This document shows positions 1-6,242 of a DNA stretch of 6,266 bases, piece by piece. Position 1 is the first letter of the stretch. Every line of letters starts with the position of its first letter. The DNA is from DASXBA01 sp046729895 (GTDB lineage Bacteria; Actinomycetota; Thermoleophilia; Solirubrobacterales; Thermoleophilaceae), in assembly GCA_046729895.1 (NCBI GenBank), contig JBKPHP010000254.1:1-6266 (forward strand), in the 5' to 3' direction. Both the position numbers and the translations under genes were made by a program. The notes under the pieces are model-generated. The model saw nothing but the letters and a program-made list of their open reading frames with translations, was not told the DNA's origin and did not search any database.

Positions 1-911
1 GTGACCACCTGGTAGCCGTCCATGGCGGCCTGCAGGGCGCAGATCGGGTCGACCTCAGTGACCAGCACGCGGGCGCCCTGGCCGCGCAGCGACTGGCAGC
101 AGCCCTTGCCCACGTCTCCGTAGCCGTTGACCACGGCGGTCTTGCCGCCGATCATGACGTCGGTGGCGCGGTTGATGCCGTCGATCAGCGAGTGCCGGCA
201 GCCGTAGAGGTTGTCGAACTTCGACTTCGTCACGGAGTCGTTGACATTTTTCGCCGGGAACAGCAGGTCGCCCGTCGACTGCATCTCGTACAGGCGGTGG
301 ACGCCGGTGGTGGTCTCCTCGGTCACGCCCTGGATGCCCTCACCCATGCGGGTCCACTTCTGCGGATCGCGCTCCTGAGCGGCGGTGAGCAGCCGCAGCA
401 CCACCTTGAACTCCTCGGAGTCGGCGCCCTCGGGATCGGGGACCGCGCCCGCCTTCTCGAACTCCACGCCCTTGTGGACCAGCAGCGTGGCGTCCCCGCC
501 GTCGTCGAGGATCATGTTCGGCCCGCCGTTCTCGGCGTCCGGCCAGGTGAGCGCTTGCTCGGTGCACCACCAGTACTCCTCGAGCGTCTCGCCTTTCCAC
601 GCAAACACCGGCACGCCTGCATTGGCGATCGCCGCGGCGGCGTGGTCCTGGGTCGAGAAGATGTTGCAGCTTGCCCAGCGCACCTCGGCTCCGAGCGACC
701 GAAGCGTCTCGATCAGCACCGCGGTCTGCACGGTCATGTGAAGCGAGCCCGTGATGCGGGCGCCACCCAGCGGTTGTTGCGGCCCGTACTCCTCGCGCAT
801 CGCCATCAGGCCCGGCATCTCGTGCTCGGCGAGCGTGATCTCCTTGCGACCGAAGTCGGCGAGCGAGAGGTCGGCGACCTTGAAGTCCTGCGTCTCGGCG
901 GCTGTGCTCAT
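1..911 (-). CDS. ahcY: Adenosylhomocysteinase (S-adenosyl-L-homocysteine hydrolase), 3' part cut off by the window edge
   Basis: Cytosolic NAD-dependent enzyme that reversibly splits S-adenosylhomocysteine into adenosine and homocysteine, clearing the product inhibitor of SAM-dependent methyltransferases. The 303 visible residues show GSLHMT (55-60, substrate-site His58), STQDHAAAAIA (86-96), TEETTTGVHRLY (197-208), NDSVTKSKFDN (224-234, with the catalytic-type Lys229 and Asp233), Cys238, and the NAD-binding loop GYGDVGKG (263-270) followed by acidic Glu286. A segment around residues 127-175 matches the position of the insertion in the long bacterial/plant form, which mycobacteria also have. 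The family usually runs to 480-495 residues, so about 180 C-terminal residues lie beyond the left edge; nothing suggests a real truncation. The ATG at 911 overlaps the merR stop by 4 bases (ATGA). A strong Shine-Dalgarno, AAAGGAG, lies at 923-929 inside the merR coding sequence. Family identity is near certain. Confidence 0.97.
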   Translation of the reverse strand, partial: MSTAAETQDFKVADLSLADFGRKEITLAEHEMPGLMAMREEYGPQQPLGGARITGSLHMTVQTAVLIETLRSLGAEVRWASCNIFSTQDHAAAAIANAGVPVFAWKGETLEEYWWCTEQALTWPDAENGGPNMILDDGGDATLLVHKGVEFEKAGAVPDPEGADSEEFKVVLRLLTAAQERDPQKWTRMGEGIQGVTEETTTGVHRLYEMQSTGDLLFPAKNVNDSVTKSKFDNLYGCRHSLIDGINRATDVMIGGKTAVVNGYGDVGKGCCQSLRGQGARVLVTEVDPICALQAAMDGYQVV

Positions 912-1297
912 GCGGCGGTCTTCTCCTTTGGCGGTGTTGTCGGCTCGGCCGCGGCGGCCAGCAGGCGCTGGTGCTTCTGCTGCTCCCACCTCAGCCAGTC
1001 GTCGGAAGCGACACCCGCGGGCGGCGCCGGCTCGGCCTCGAACCAGCGCTCGAGCTCCGCGCGCAGCTCGGGCTCGGAGGTCATGCGCCTTGCGAAGGCC
1101 ACGTCGGACAGCGCGCAGCCGAACCGGGCCAGCAGCTCGCGCAGCGTTCGCAGCCGCTGCAGCTCGCCCGGGCCGTAGGCGCGATATCCGGAGGCGGTCC
1201 TGCCCACCTTCATCAGGCCGGCCTCCTCTATGTAGCGCAGCATTCGAGGCGACCAGCCGGTCGTATCGGCAGCCTCCTGGATGGTGAGCCCCTCCAT
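908..1297 (-). CDS. Small MerR-family transcriptional regulator coupled to ahcY
   Basis: A 129-residue DNA-binding protein. The N-terminal MerR winged helix-turn-helix covers about residues 4-70: LTIQEAADTTGWSPRMLRYI is the HTH with the hallmark R-x-L-R-Y/F motif, then EEAGL, SGYRAYGPGELQRLRTL (wing and second helix pair) and a dimerisation-type helix from about residue 60. The C-terminal part is only about 55 residues, ends in a low-complexity Ala/Pro/Lys tail, and has no Cys pair for metal binding and no drug-binding domain, so the effector is unknown. An in-frame GTG at 1318 would add seven residues (136 aa). I prefer ATG 1297 because MerR domains normally begin a few residues before the first helix, and because the GTG lies inside the dyad at 1308-1333. 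Neither start has a well-placed Shine-Dalgarno (AAGG ends 12 bases before the ATG). The stop overlaps the ahcY start by 4 bases. Autoregulation through the upstream dyad and control of ahcY are inferred. Confidence 0.88.
   Translation of the reverse strand: MEGLTIQEAADTTGWSPRMLRYIEEAGLMKVGRTASGYRAYGPGELQRLRTLRELLARFGCALSDVAFARRMTSEPELRAELERWFEAEPAPPAGVASDDWLRWEQQKHQRLLAAAAEPTTPPKEKTAA
923..929 (-). promoter_or_regulatory. Ribosome binding site of ahcY inside merR
   Basis: AAAGGAG on the minus strand lies 11 bases before ATG 911, within the last codons of merR (encoding Pro-Lys-Glu-Lys). It is the best Shine-Dalgarno in the window. With the ATGA overlap it indicates that ahcY translation is coupled to merR yet can also initiate strongly on its own. 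Confidence 0.65.
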
Positions 1298-1307
1298 GAC
1301 CGGGGCC

Positions 1308-1333
1308 AACCTTACCACGAGTGTGTCAAGGTT
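1308..1333. promoter_or_regulatory. Candidate MerR-type operator: 26-base imperfect dyad upstream of merR
   Basis: The outer arms AACCTT (1308-1313) and AAGGTT (1328-1333) are perfectly complementary, and an inner CAC/GTG pair is symmetric around the same centre, so 9 of 13 half-site positions match. On the minus strand the site contains TTGACA, a good -35 hexamer, at 1324-1329. It spans the stop codon of the isomerase gene and ends 10 bases before the preferred merR ATG. MerR proteins bind dyads of this scale within promoters, and the ACCTT...AAGGT arms resemble CueR/HmrR-type operators. No convincing -10 hexamer follows at MerR-type spacing, so promoter activity is unproven. Confidence 0.4.
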
Positions 1334-2375
1334 CGGCGAGGGTGCCCTTGAAGCGCTCGATCGGCTCTACGGGGCTAGGGTCGACCCCCTCGAGGGCGGC
1401 GAGGTAGACGCTCACGAGGTCGCCGAGCAGCACTAACGCCAACACGCGCTCGAGCCGGCTCTCGGCGGTGAGGCCGATCCGCTCCGCGAGCGCGCCGGCC
1501 TCGCCGAGCACCTTTGCGGTGAGCTCGATCCTGCGGCGGATGCGGGGGTGCTGGTCCGGGTCCTCGAGCAACACGCCCGAAAGCGGGGCGCTCCGGCGGC
1601 CGCGGTCCCAGCTGCATATCTCGTTGTGGTTGGCCTCCGGGAGCACCGACGCGAAGGCCGCCGCCTTGGCGTTCTCGTTGAGCTGGCTCTTCCAGCGCCG
1701 GGCGGGGGCCATCGTCGGGTCCGCGCCGTGGATCACCGGCACCGTTCCGCGCAGGCGGCGGGCGAGCTCCTTGGCCGGCGAGTCATCCGGCGCGTCGGGA
1801 CCCCAGCTGGCGGCCAGCTCGGCCAAAGGGGCCGCGGCCGCGTCGATCTCCGTGTGCAGGCCGGGGGCGGCGCCGCACAGGGCCGCGCACTCGAGAGCCG
1901 CGACGGTCATGTAGACGACCGCGGCGCGGGGCTGCATCCCGGCGGGCACCCCGATCACAGGCACGTCCTCCTCACGGGCCGCGGCGGCCAGCGTGCCGCC
2001 GGTCGTGAGCGCGACCCTCGGCGCGCCGGTGATGCCCGCGGCCTCGAAGCACGCGAGCGTCTCCTCGGTCTCGCCCGAATAGCTGGCGCAGAGGACCAGC
2101 ACGTCGTCGGTGGTCCACGGATCGAGGCCGTAGCCGCGGATCGTGCGGATCGGACGCGTCGCGCGGTCGCCGAGCGCGGCCGCGGCCAGGTCGCCCCCGA
2201 TCGCCGAGCCACCCATGCCGCAAACGACGAGGCCACGGGACATGTCCCGCCTGTGCAGGTCGGCGGACTGCACCCGCCACAGGGCATCGCCGAGCTGGTG
2301 GGGCTGTGCCAGGACGTCGTCGATCATTCCCTCGGGGTCGGCGGCGCGTAGGTCGTCGCGCGTCAGACTGCTCAC
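1326..2375 (-). CDS. Bifunctional phosphoglucose/phosphomannose isomerase-like SIS-domain protein
   Basis: A cytosolic sugar-phosphate isomerase of 349 residues, usual for the archaeal/actinobacterial PGI/PMI family, which interconverts fructose-6-phosphate with glucose-6-phosphate and mannose-6-phosphate. The N-terminal SIS domain has VVCGMGGSAIGGD (50-62) and the phosphate-binding loop ASYSGETEETL (97-107). The C-terminal PGI/PMI domain has QLNENAKAAAF (231-241, candidate catalytic Glu234), ANHNEICSW (248-256, candidate His250) and DPSPVEPIERFKGTL (332-346, candidate Lys343). These fit the Glu/His/Lys set known from the Pyrobaculum enzyme, although the one-to-one alignment is my inference. 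The GTG start at 2375 overlaps the upstream stop by 4 bases (GTGA) and has AGGGGG 7 bases upstream (2383-2388). It probably supplies mannose-6-phosphate for the GDP-mannose branch. Mycobacterial Rv3256c, in a comparable neighbourhood, appears to be the same type. Substrate preference cannot be read from the sequence. Confidence 0.92.
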   Translation of the reverse strand: MSSLTRDDLRAADPEGMIDDVLAQPHQLGDALWRVQSADLHRRDMSRGLVVCGMGGSAIGGDLAAAALGDRATRPIRTIRGYGLDPWTTDDVLVLCASYSGETEETLACFEAAGITGAPRVALTTGGTLAAAAREEDVPVIGVPAGMQPRAAVVYMTVAALECAALCGAAPGLHTEIDAAAAPLAELAASWGPDAPDDSPAKELARRLRGTVPVIHGADPTMAPARRWKSQLNENAKAAAFASVLPEANHNEICSWDRGRRSAPLSGVLLEDPDQHPRIRRRIELTAKVLGEAGALAERIGLTAESRLERVLALVLLGDLVSVYLAALEGVDPSPVEPIERFKGTLAEP

Positions 2376-3466
2376 CTGGCTACCCCCTGGGGACCCCCGC
2401 GCGCCGGCACGAGCGCCCCTTCCTCGACCCGCTCGCCCGAGGAGACCGAGGCGCCTGGATCGACACGTGCACCCACCCCGACCCGGGCCCCTTCCCCGAT
2501 TGCCGCGCCCGCGCCCACGATGGCGCCGGGCTCGATCCGCGCATGCTCGCCGACGCGCACCCCCTCTCCCAGCACGCTCTCCCGGATCACGGAGTCCGCG
2601 CCGACTCGCACGCGCTCATGGAGCACGGAGCGCTCGATCGTCGCGTCGGTGCCGACCGAGCAGTGCCGGCCAAGCACGCTTTGCGGCCCGATGTGGGCGC
2701 CGCTCACGAGGCACCCCTCGTAGACGAGTGAGCCGGTCTCGTCTCGGGGCGGGAGCGTCGACTCCAGGCGGCCGCTGAGCAGGTCCCAGGTGGCCTCCAG
2801 GTAGCGGTCGGGCGCCCCGATGTCGATCCAGTAGCCGTTCCCGGGCCAGCCGTACAGGCCCTCGCCGACGAGCGAGGGAAAGATCTCGCGCTCGAACGAC
2901 ACGGCGCGCCCGGGCGGTATCGCCCGCACCACCTCTCGCTCGACGACGTAGGCGCCGGCGTTGATGCGGTTGGTCGGCACGGGCCCGGCGCTCTTCTCGA
3001 GAAAGGCCTCCACGCGCCCCTCGCCATCGGTGGGCACGACTCCGTAGCTGGACACCTCGTCGACCGCGACCAGCGCGAGCGTCACGTCCGCCCCGGTGCG
3101 CTCGTGCTGCGCGGTCTCGGACCCCAGATCGAGATCGGTGAGCACGTCTCCGTTGAGGACGAGCAGGCGCTCCTCCAGCAGGCCCTCGTCGAGCGCGAGC
3201 CTGACCGGCCCGGCGGTGCCGAGCGGCTCCCGCTCGACGACGTATCGCAGCCGCATCCCCTCGTAGATCTCGCCGAGCACCCGCCTGACCCCCTCCGACA
3301 GGAAGCCGCAGGAGAGGATCACCTCCTCGACGCCGTGCCCCCGGAGCCAATCGAGCATGAAGGACAGAAACGGCCGGCCGGCAAGCGGCATCACGGGCTT
3401 GGGAGTCGTGTACGTGAGCGGCCTGAGCCTGGTGCCCTCGCCGCCCGCGAGGACCAGTGCCTGCAT
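2372..3466 (-). CDS. Sugar-1-phosphate nucleotidyltransferase with beta-helix tail, probably mannose-1-phosphate guanylyltransferase
   Basis: A 364-residue cytosolic enzyme that transfers a nucleotidyl group from an NTP to a sugar-1-phosphate. The N-terminal Rossmann-like NTP-transferase domain has the signature LAGGEGTRLRPLT (6-18), TPKP (21-24), metal-binding NGDVLTD (105-111), FLEK (155-158), NAGAYV (169-174) and GYWIDIGAPDRY (211-222). Residues 245-352 form a left-handed beta-helix of hexapeptide repeats with regular I/V-G-x-x-A steps. Domain order, length, and motifs such as VVPTD, RINAGAYV and the FEREIFPSL region match my memory of mycobacterial GDP-mannose pyrophosphorylase (ManB, Rv3264c). 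Glucose-1-phosphate uridylyl- or thymidylyltransferase is the main alternative and would also suit the neighbouring dehydrogenase. I prefer ATG 3466, with a weak AGGT about 7 bases upstream, over an in-frame TTG at 3481, because the family starts directly before the first beta strand. The ATG lies 4 bases after the ugd stop. Confidence 0.9.
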   Translation of the reverse strand: MQALVLAGGEGTRLRPLTYTTPKPVMPLAGRPFLSFMLDWLRGHGVEEVILSCGFLSEGVRRVLGEIYEGMRLRYVVEREPLGTAGPVRLALDEGLLEERLLVLNGDVLTDLDLGSETAQHERTGADVTLALVAVDEVSSYGVVPTDGEGRVEAFLEKSAGPVPTNRINAGAYVVEREVVRAIPPGRAVSFEREIFPSLVGEGLYGWPGNGYWIDIGAPDRYLEATWDLLSGRLESTLPPRDETGSLVYEGCLVSGAHIGPQSVLGRHCSVGTDATIERSVLHERVRVGADSVIRESVLGEGVRVGEHARIEPGAIVGAGAAIGEGARVGVGARVDPGASVSSGERVEEGALVPARGGPQGVAR

Positions 3467-3470
3467 CCGG

Positions 3471-4748
3471 CTACCTGCCAACGCCCTCGTAGGTGAACCC
3501 GGCGGCCCGCAGGGCCTCGCGGTCCAGGAAGTTCCGGCCGTCCACGACGAGCGGGGTCCTCATCCGAGCCTTGACGTCTCCCTCCCAGTCGAGCTCCCGG
3601 AACTCCGGCCACTCCGTGACGAGCACCGCGGCATCGGCGCCATCGAGGGCGGCGAGGGCGCCATCGCAGATACGGGCATCGCCCAGGATCTCCCGTGCCC
3701 TCTCCGCGGCGATGGGGTCGTAGACGCGCACGTGGGCGCCTTCCCCCTGGAGGCGCCCCGCCAGCACCAGGCTTGTGGCTTCGCGAATGTCGTCGGTCTC
3801 GGGCTTGAACGCCACGCCGAGCAGCGCGATCTCCCTGCCCACCAGCGACCCGAGGTGCTTCTGCAGCTTGCCGATCGTGCGCCGCTTCTGGAGCTCGTTG
3901 ACCTCGATCACGGCGGTGAGCAGCTGGAAGTGGTACCCGGTGTTCCCGGCGAGCTGCTTGAGGGCTTGGACGTCCTTGGGGAAGCAACTGCCCCCATACC
4001 CAACGCCCGCCTGCAGGAACTTGGGACCGATGCGCTCGTCGAGGCCCATGCCGCGCGCGACTTCCTCGACGTCCGCCCCCAGGTCCTCGGAGACGTTCGC
4101 TATCTCGTTGATGAACGAGATCTTGGTGGCGAGGAAGGCGTTCGAGGCCAGCTTGATCATCTCCGCGCTCGCCACATCGGTCCTCACGAGCTCGGCGTCC
4201 AGCGGCTCGTAGAGCGCCTCCACTCGCTCCGCGAACTTCCCAGAGTCGTCATCCGCGCCGACCACCACCCGTGTGGGATGCATGAAGTCCCTGACGGCGC
4301 TGCCTTCCTGCAGGAACTCCGGGTTGGAGACATAGCCGAGACCGTCGGAGCGCCGCCTGATTGAGCGGCCCGTGCCGACGGGGACGGTGCTCTTCATCAC
4401 CAGCGCGTGGTCGCCCGAGTTGCCCACGCTCTCGAGCACGGCCTCGATTCGGGACAAATCGGCGTCACCCGAGTATGTGGGCGGCGTGTCGACGCAGCAG
4501 AAGAGGAGCTGCGCGTTCTGAAGGACATCGTCGATGTCGGTCGTGAAGTGGAGCCGCTGCGAGTTCGCGCGGACGAGGTCGGGCAGCCCGGGCTCGTGGA
4601 TCGGGACCTCCCCACGGCGCAGCGCCTCGACCTTCTCGGGAACGATGTCCCGCGCATACACCTCGTGCCCCAGCTCCGCGAAGCAGGCCGCCGTGACCAG
4701 GCCTACCCAGCCCACGCCGATCACCCCGATTGGTTCCTTCTCCGGCAT
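3471..4748 (-). CDS. ugd: UDP-glucose 6-dehydrogenase (nucleotide-sugar dehydrogenase family)
   Basis: A cytosolic NAD-dependent four-electron oxidase that converts a nucleotide sugar, most likely UDP-glucose, to the uronate. At 425 residues it is full length. Domains in order: N-terminal NAD fold with GVGWVG (11-16) and acidic Asp34 ending the second strand; DTPP (87-90) and STVPVGTG (120-127); SNPEFLQEGSAVRDF (141-155); central helical dimerisation domain LASNAFLATKISFINEIAN (200-218); catalytic motif GYGGSCFPKD (250-259) with nucleophile Cys255, Lys258 and Asp259; and C-terminal UDP-binding domain with LGVAFKPETDDIRE (310-323) and VDGRN (402-406). GDP-mannose and UDP-N-acetylmannosamine dehydrogenases share this plan, so the substrate is inferred. 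The ATG at 4748 is fixed by the VIGVG strand that follows. No Shine-Dalgarno is visible in the 27-base gap after lcp, which instead carries one arm of a stem-loop. Its product would feed uronic acid into a surface polymer. Confidence 0.93.
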   Translation of the reverse strand: MPEKEPIGVIGVGWVGLVTAACFAELGHEVYARDIVPEKVEALRRGEVPIHEPGLPDLVRANSQRLHFTTDIDDVLQNAQLLFCCVDTPPTYSGDADLSRIEAVLESVGNSGDHALVMKSTVPVGTGRSIRRRSDGLGYVSNPEFLQEGSAVRDFMHPTRVVVGADDDSGKFAERVEALYEPLDAELVRTDVASAEMIKLASNAFLATKISFINEIANVSEDLGADVEEVARGMGLDERIGPKFLQAGVGYGGSCFPKDVQALKQLAGNTGYHFQLLTAVIEVNELQKRRTIGKLQKHLGSLVGREIALLGVAFKPETDDIREATSLVLAGRLQGEGAHVRVYDPIAAERAREILGDARICDGALAALDGADAAVLVTEWPEFRELDWEGDVKARMRTPLVVDGRNFLDREALRAAGFTYEGVGR

Positions 4749-4758
4749 TACGGAGCGG

Positions 4759-4786
4759 GGAGGCTACCTAGTGGGTCAGAGCCTCC
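4759..4786. repeat. Stem-loop spanning the lcp stop codon at the lcp-ugd junction
   Basis: The perfect 7-base inverted repeat GGAGGCT (4759-4765) and AGCCTCC (4780-4786) encloses a 14-base loop. The loop holds the lcp TGA stop (4776-4778), and ACC/GGT inside it can add three pairs across a bulge. An overlapping alternative pair, ACGGAG (4750-4755) with CTCCGT (4783-4788), could form instead. No T-run follows on the minus strand, so it is not a standard intrinsic terminator. The structure occupies the leader immediately before ugd. Confidence 0.5.
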
Positions 4787-6236
4787 GTGCGCCGCGGGCG
4801 ATCGCCAGCATGCGCCGCGCCGAAAGGGACTGGAGCAGCGTGTTCGACACCCAGTACACGGCAGTGCGGGTGCGCCAGGCCACCAGGCGCAGGCGGTCGC
4901 CGTCGTAGTGGAGCTCGTAGGTACGACGGCCGATCTTCCGCCTTTCGGTCGGCTGGTCCAGGATCGGGGGGTTTTTCCAGGTGAGGCCCTGGAGCCCGTA
5001 GTACTCGCCCACCGGACCGCGCCTGATGACCATCCGGTAGGCGCGGTAGCGCCTGCCGTGGGGCCCCTTCACCCTGTAGACGCGGGGCGGCCCCGTGAAG
5101 AGCGAACGCGGCGTGCGGAGTGTCGGGTAGTACACGGGCAGCTTTCCGCCGGCGCCCGCCCTGACGGCGGCGAGCGCCTGCTCCTTGCCGGCGAGCCCGG
5201 CCTGCTCGAGCCCGAGGTCGCCTCTGCGCTGCGCGCGGCGGCGCCGGCTGCGCGCCCTAAGCTCGCCACGCGGGCCGGGAGTGTCCTTGACCCCGAGGAA
5301 CTCCCGAACGAGTCGCTGCACCGTGGCGTTGCTGGCCGTCACGTAGCTGGGGATGTTCTGCTCCTCGCTGCCGGTCGTGAGCTGGCCCTGGAAGTGGATC
5401 TCCCGGATCGGCTGGCCGACGGAGAAGACGGCGAGCTTGAGCAGGCGGAGCACCTCGGAGCGGGAGCGAATGTCCGAGGTCGTGTACTTGCCGAAGATGT
5501 GCAGCAGGCGGTCGCGCTTGGAGATCAGCCCGCCCACCCCGATCTGCTGCTTGGCCTGGCGGAGGAAGTCCTGCTGGCGGGCTGAGCGGACCAGGTCGTT
5601 GTCCTCATGGCGGTAGCGGACGTATTGGAGGGCCTGGCGGCCACACAGCCTCTGGTAGCCGGCAGGGACGTTGATGTAGCTGAAGGCCGCGGCGCTGTTG
5701 TAGTAGCGGCGGTCGACGTCCGCATAGACGCAGCCGATGGCGTTGACCCCCTCGTAGAAGCCGCGGAAGTCGATGTTGATGACGTGGTTGATCGACAGGC
5801 CGGTCAGCCGCTTGACCGTCCTGAGCGTGCGCCGCGGTCCGCCGGTCTCGTAGGCCACGTTGATCTTGTCGGTGCCATGGCCAGGGATCCGGACCTTCAG
5901 GTCGCGGGGCAGCGACATCATCGCGGTGGCCTTCTTGGAGGGATCTAGCCGCATGAGGATGATCGTGTCCGAGCGCGCGCCGGCCGAGCCCTCCCTGTTG
6001 TGCCTCGGACGGCGGTCGGATCCGAGGATCATCAGCGTCTGCGGCTTGCCGGGATCGCTCTGCGCCAGCTCGCCGCCGAGCTTGAGCTGGGGTTGGAGCT
6101 TGAGCGCGTTTACCACCCGGTCCACCTCGCGGAAGGCGGCGACCGCGGTGGCTCCCGCGGAGGCGAAGATCAGGAGAGCGGCTCCTATCAGGAGCCGCTT
6201 GAAGATCCCAGGACCCCCGTCCTCGTAGGGCGTCAT
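4776..6236 (-). CDS. LytR-CpsA-Psr (LCP) family cell-wall glycopolymer ligase with extra C-terminal domain
   Basis: LCP proteins move lipid-linked anionic polymers, or arabinogalactan in actinobacteria, onto peptidoglycan outside the membrane. The protein has 486 residues. A short cytoplasmic N-terminus precedes a membrane anchor at about 12-35, with no cleavage site seen. The LCP domain runs from about 65 to 235: LMILGSDRRP (68-77, Asp74, Arg75), ARSDTIILMRLD (87-98, Arg88, Asp90), MSLPRDLKVRIPG (107-119, Arg111, Asp112), TDKINVAYE (122-130) and QYVRYRHEDNDLVRSARQQD (204-223), which holds the conserved Arg cluster. Cys169 and Cys198 probably form an extracytoplasmic disulfide. A basic linker (about 326-338) leads to a C-terminal domain from about 365 containing PVYYP, GEYYGLQGLTW, GRRTYELHYDGDRLRLVAW and AVYWVSNTLL, which is not the usual LytR_C tail. 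ATG 6236 has GAGGAT six bases upstream. It is first in the visible unit; ugd starts 27 bases after its stop. Confidence 0.93.
   Translation of the reverse strand: MTPYEDGGPGIFKRLLIGAALLIFASAGATAVAAFREVDRVVNALKLQPQLKLGGELAQSDPGKPQTLMILGSDRRPRHNREGSAGARSDTIILMRLDPSKKATAMMSLPRDLKVRIPGHGTDKINVAYETGGPRRTLRTVKRLTGLSINHVINIDFRGFYEGVNAIGCVYADVDRRYYNSAAAFSYINVPAGYQRLCGRQALQYVRYRHEDNDLVRSARQQDFLRQAKQQIGVGGLISKRDRLLHIFGKYTTSDIRSRSEVLRLLKLAVFSVGQPIREIHFQGQLTTGSEEQNIPSYVTASNATVQRLVREFLGVKDTPGPRGELRARSRRRRAQRRGDLGLEQAGLAGKEQALAAVRAGAGGKLPVYYPTLRTPRSLFTGPPRVYRVKGPHGRRYRAYRMVIRRGPVGEYYGLQGLTWKNPPILDQPTERRKIGRRTYELHYDGDRLRLVAWRTRTAVYWVSNTLLQSLSARRMLAIARGARRL
6177..6199. repeat. Perfect 10-bp hairpin in the 5' end of the lcp coding sequence
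   Basis: AGCGGCTCCT (6177-6186) and AGGAGCCGCT (6190-6199) are exact reverse complements separated by only 3 bases. The hairpin begins at nucleotide 38 of the lcp reading frame (codons 13-20, start of the membrane helix). There is no U-tract, so it is not a terminator. It is flanked on both sides by GATCTTC on the minus strand (6201-6207 and 6165-6171), which can pair with the lcp Shine-Dalgarno region through one G-U wobble. Confidence 0.5.
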
Positions 6237-6242
6237 CCGGCG

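Noticed and set aside
911..1000. SAH riboswitch upstream of ahcY
   Set aside because: The gene overlaps merR with no untranslated leader, leaving no room for a riboswitch outside coding sequence, and no riboswitch core was recognised.
192..1178. Plus-strand open frame of 328 codons opposite ahcY and merR
   Set aside because: It lies antisense to two clearly recognised genes and its translation is Arg/Ala/Gly/Leu-rich with no family motif. High GC content removes stop codons from the opposite strand.
1298..1318. GTG start at 1318 for merR
   Set aside because: It falls inside the 26-base dyad and adds seven residues not usual before the MerR helix-turn-helix. ATG 1297 fits the family better, though the choice is not certain.
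3467..3481. TTG start at 3481 for the nucleotidyltransferase
   Set aside because: It would add five residues overlapping the end of ugd. The ATG at 3466 starts directly before the first conserved strand, as in the family, with a weak AGGT suitably spaced.
3357..4364. Plus-strand open frame of 335 codons opposite the nucleotidyltransferase and ugd
   Set aside because: It has no recognisable domain and no ribosome binding site, and overlaps conserved catalytic motifs of ugd on the other strand. It is a composition artefact.
4759..4786. Intrinsic terminator after lcp
   Set aside because: The stem-loop is real in the sequence but no T-run follows on the transcribed strand, and ugd starts 11 bases beyond it, so termination here is unlikely.
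4407..5585. Plus-strand open frame of 392 codons opposite ugd and lcp
   Set aside because: It crosses two real genes and their junction, and its composition is typical of antisense GC-rich frames without motifs.
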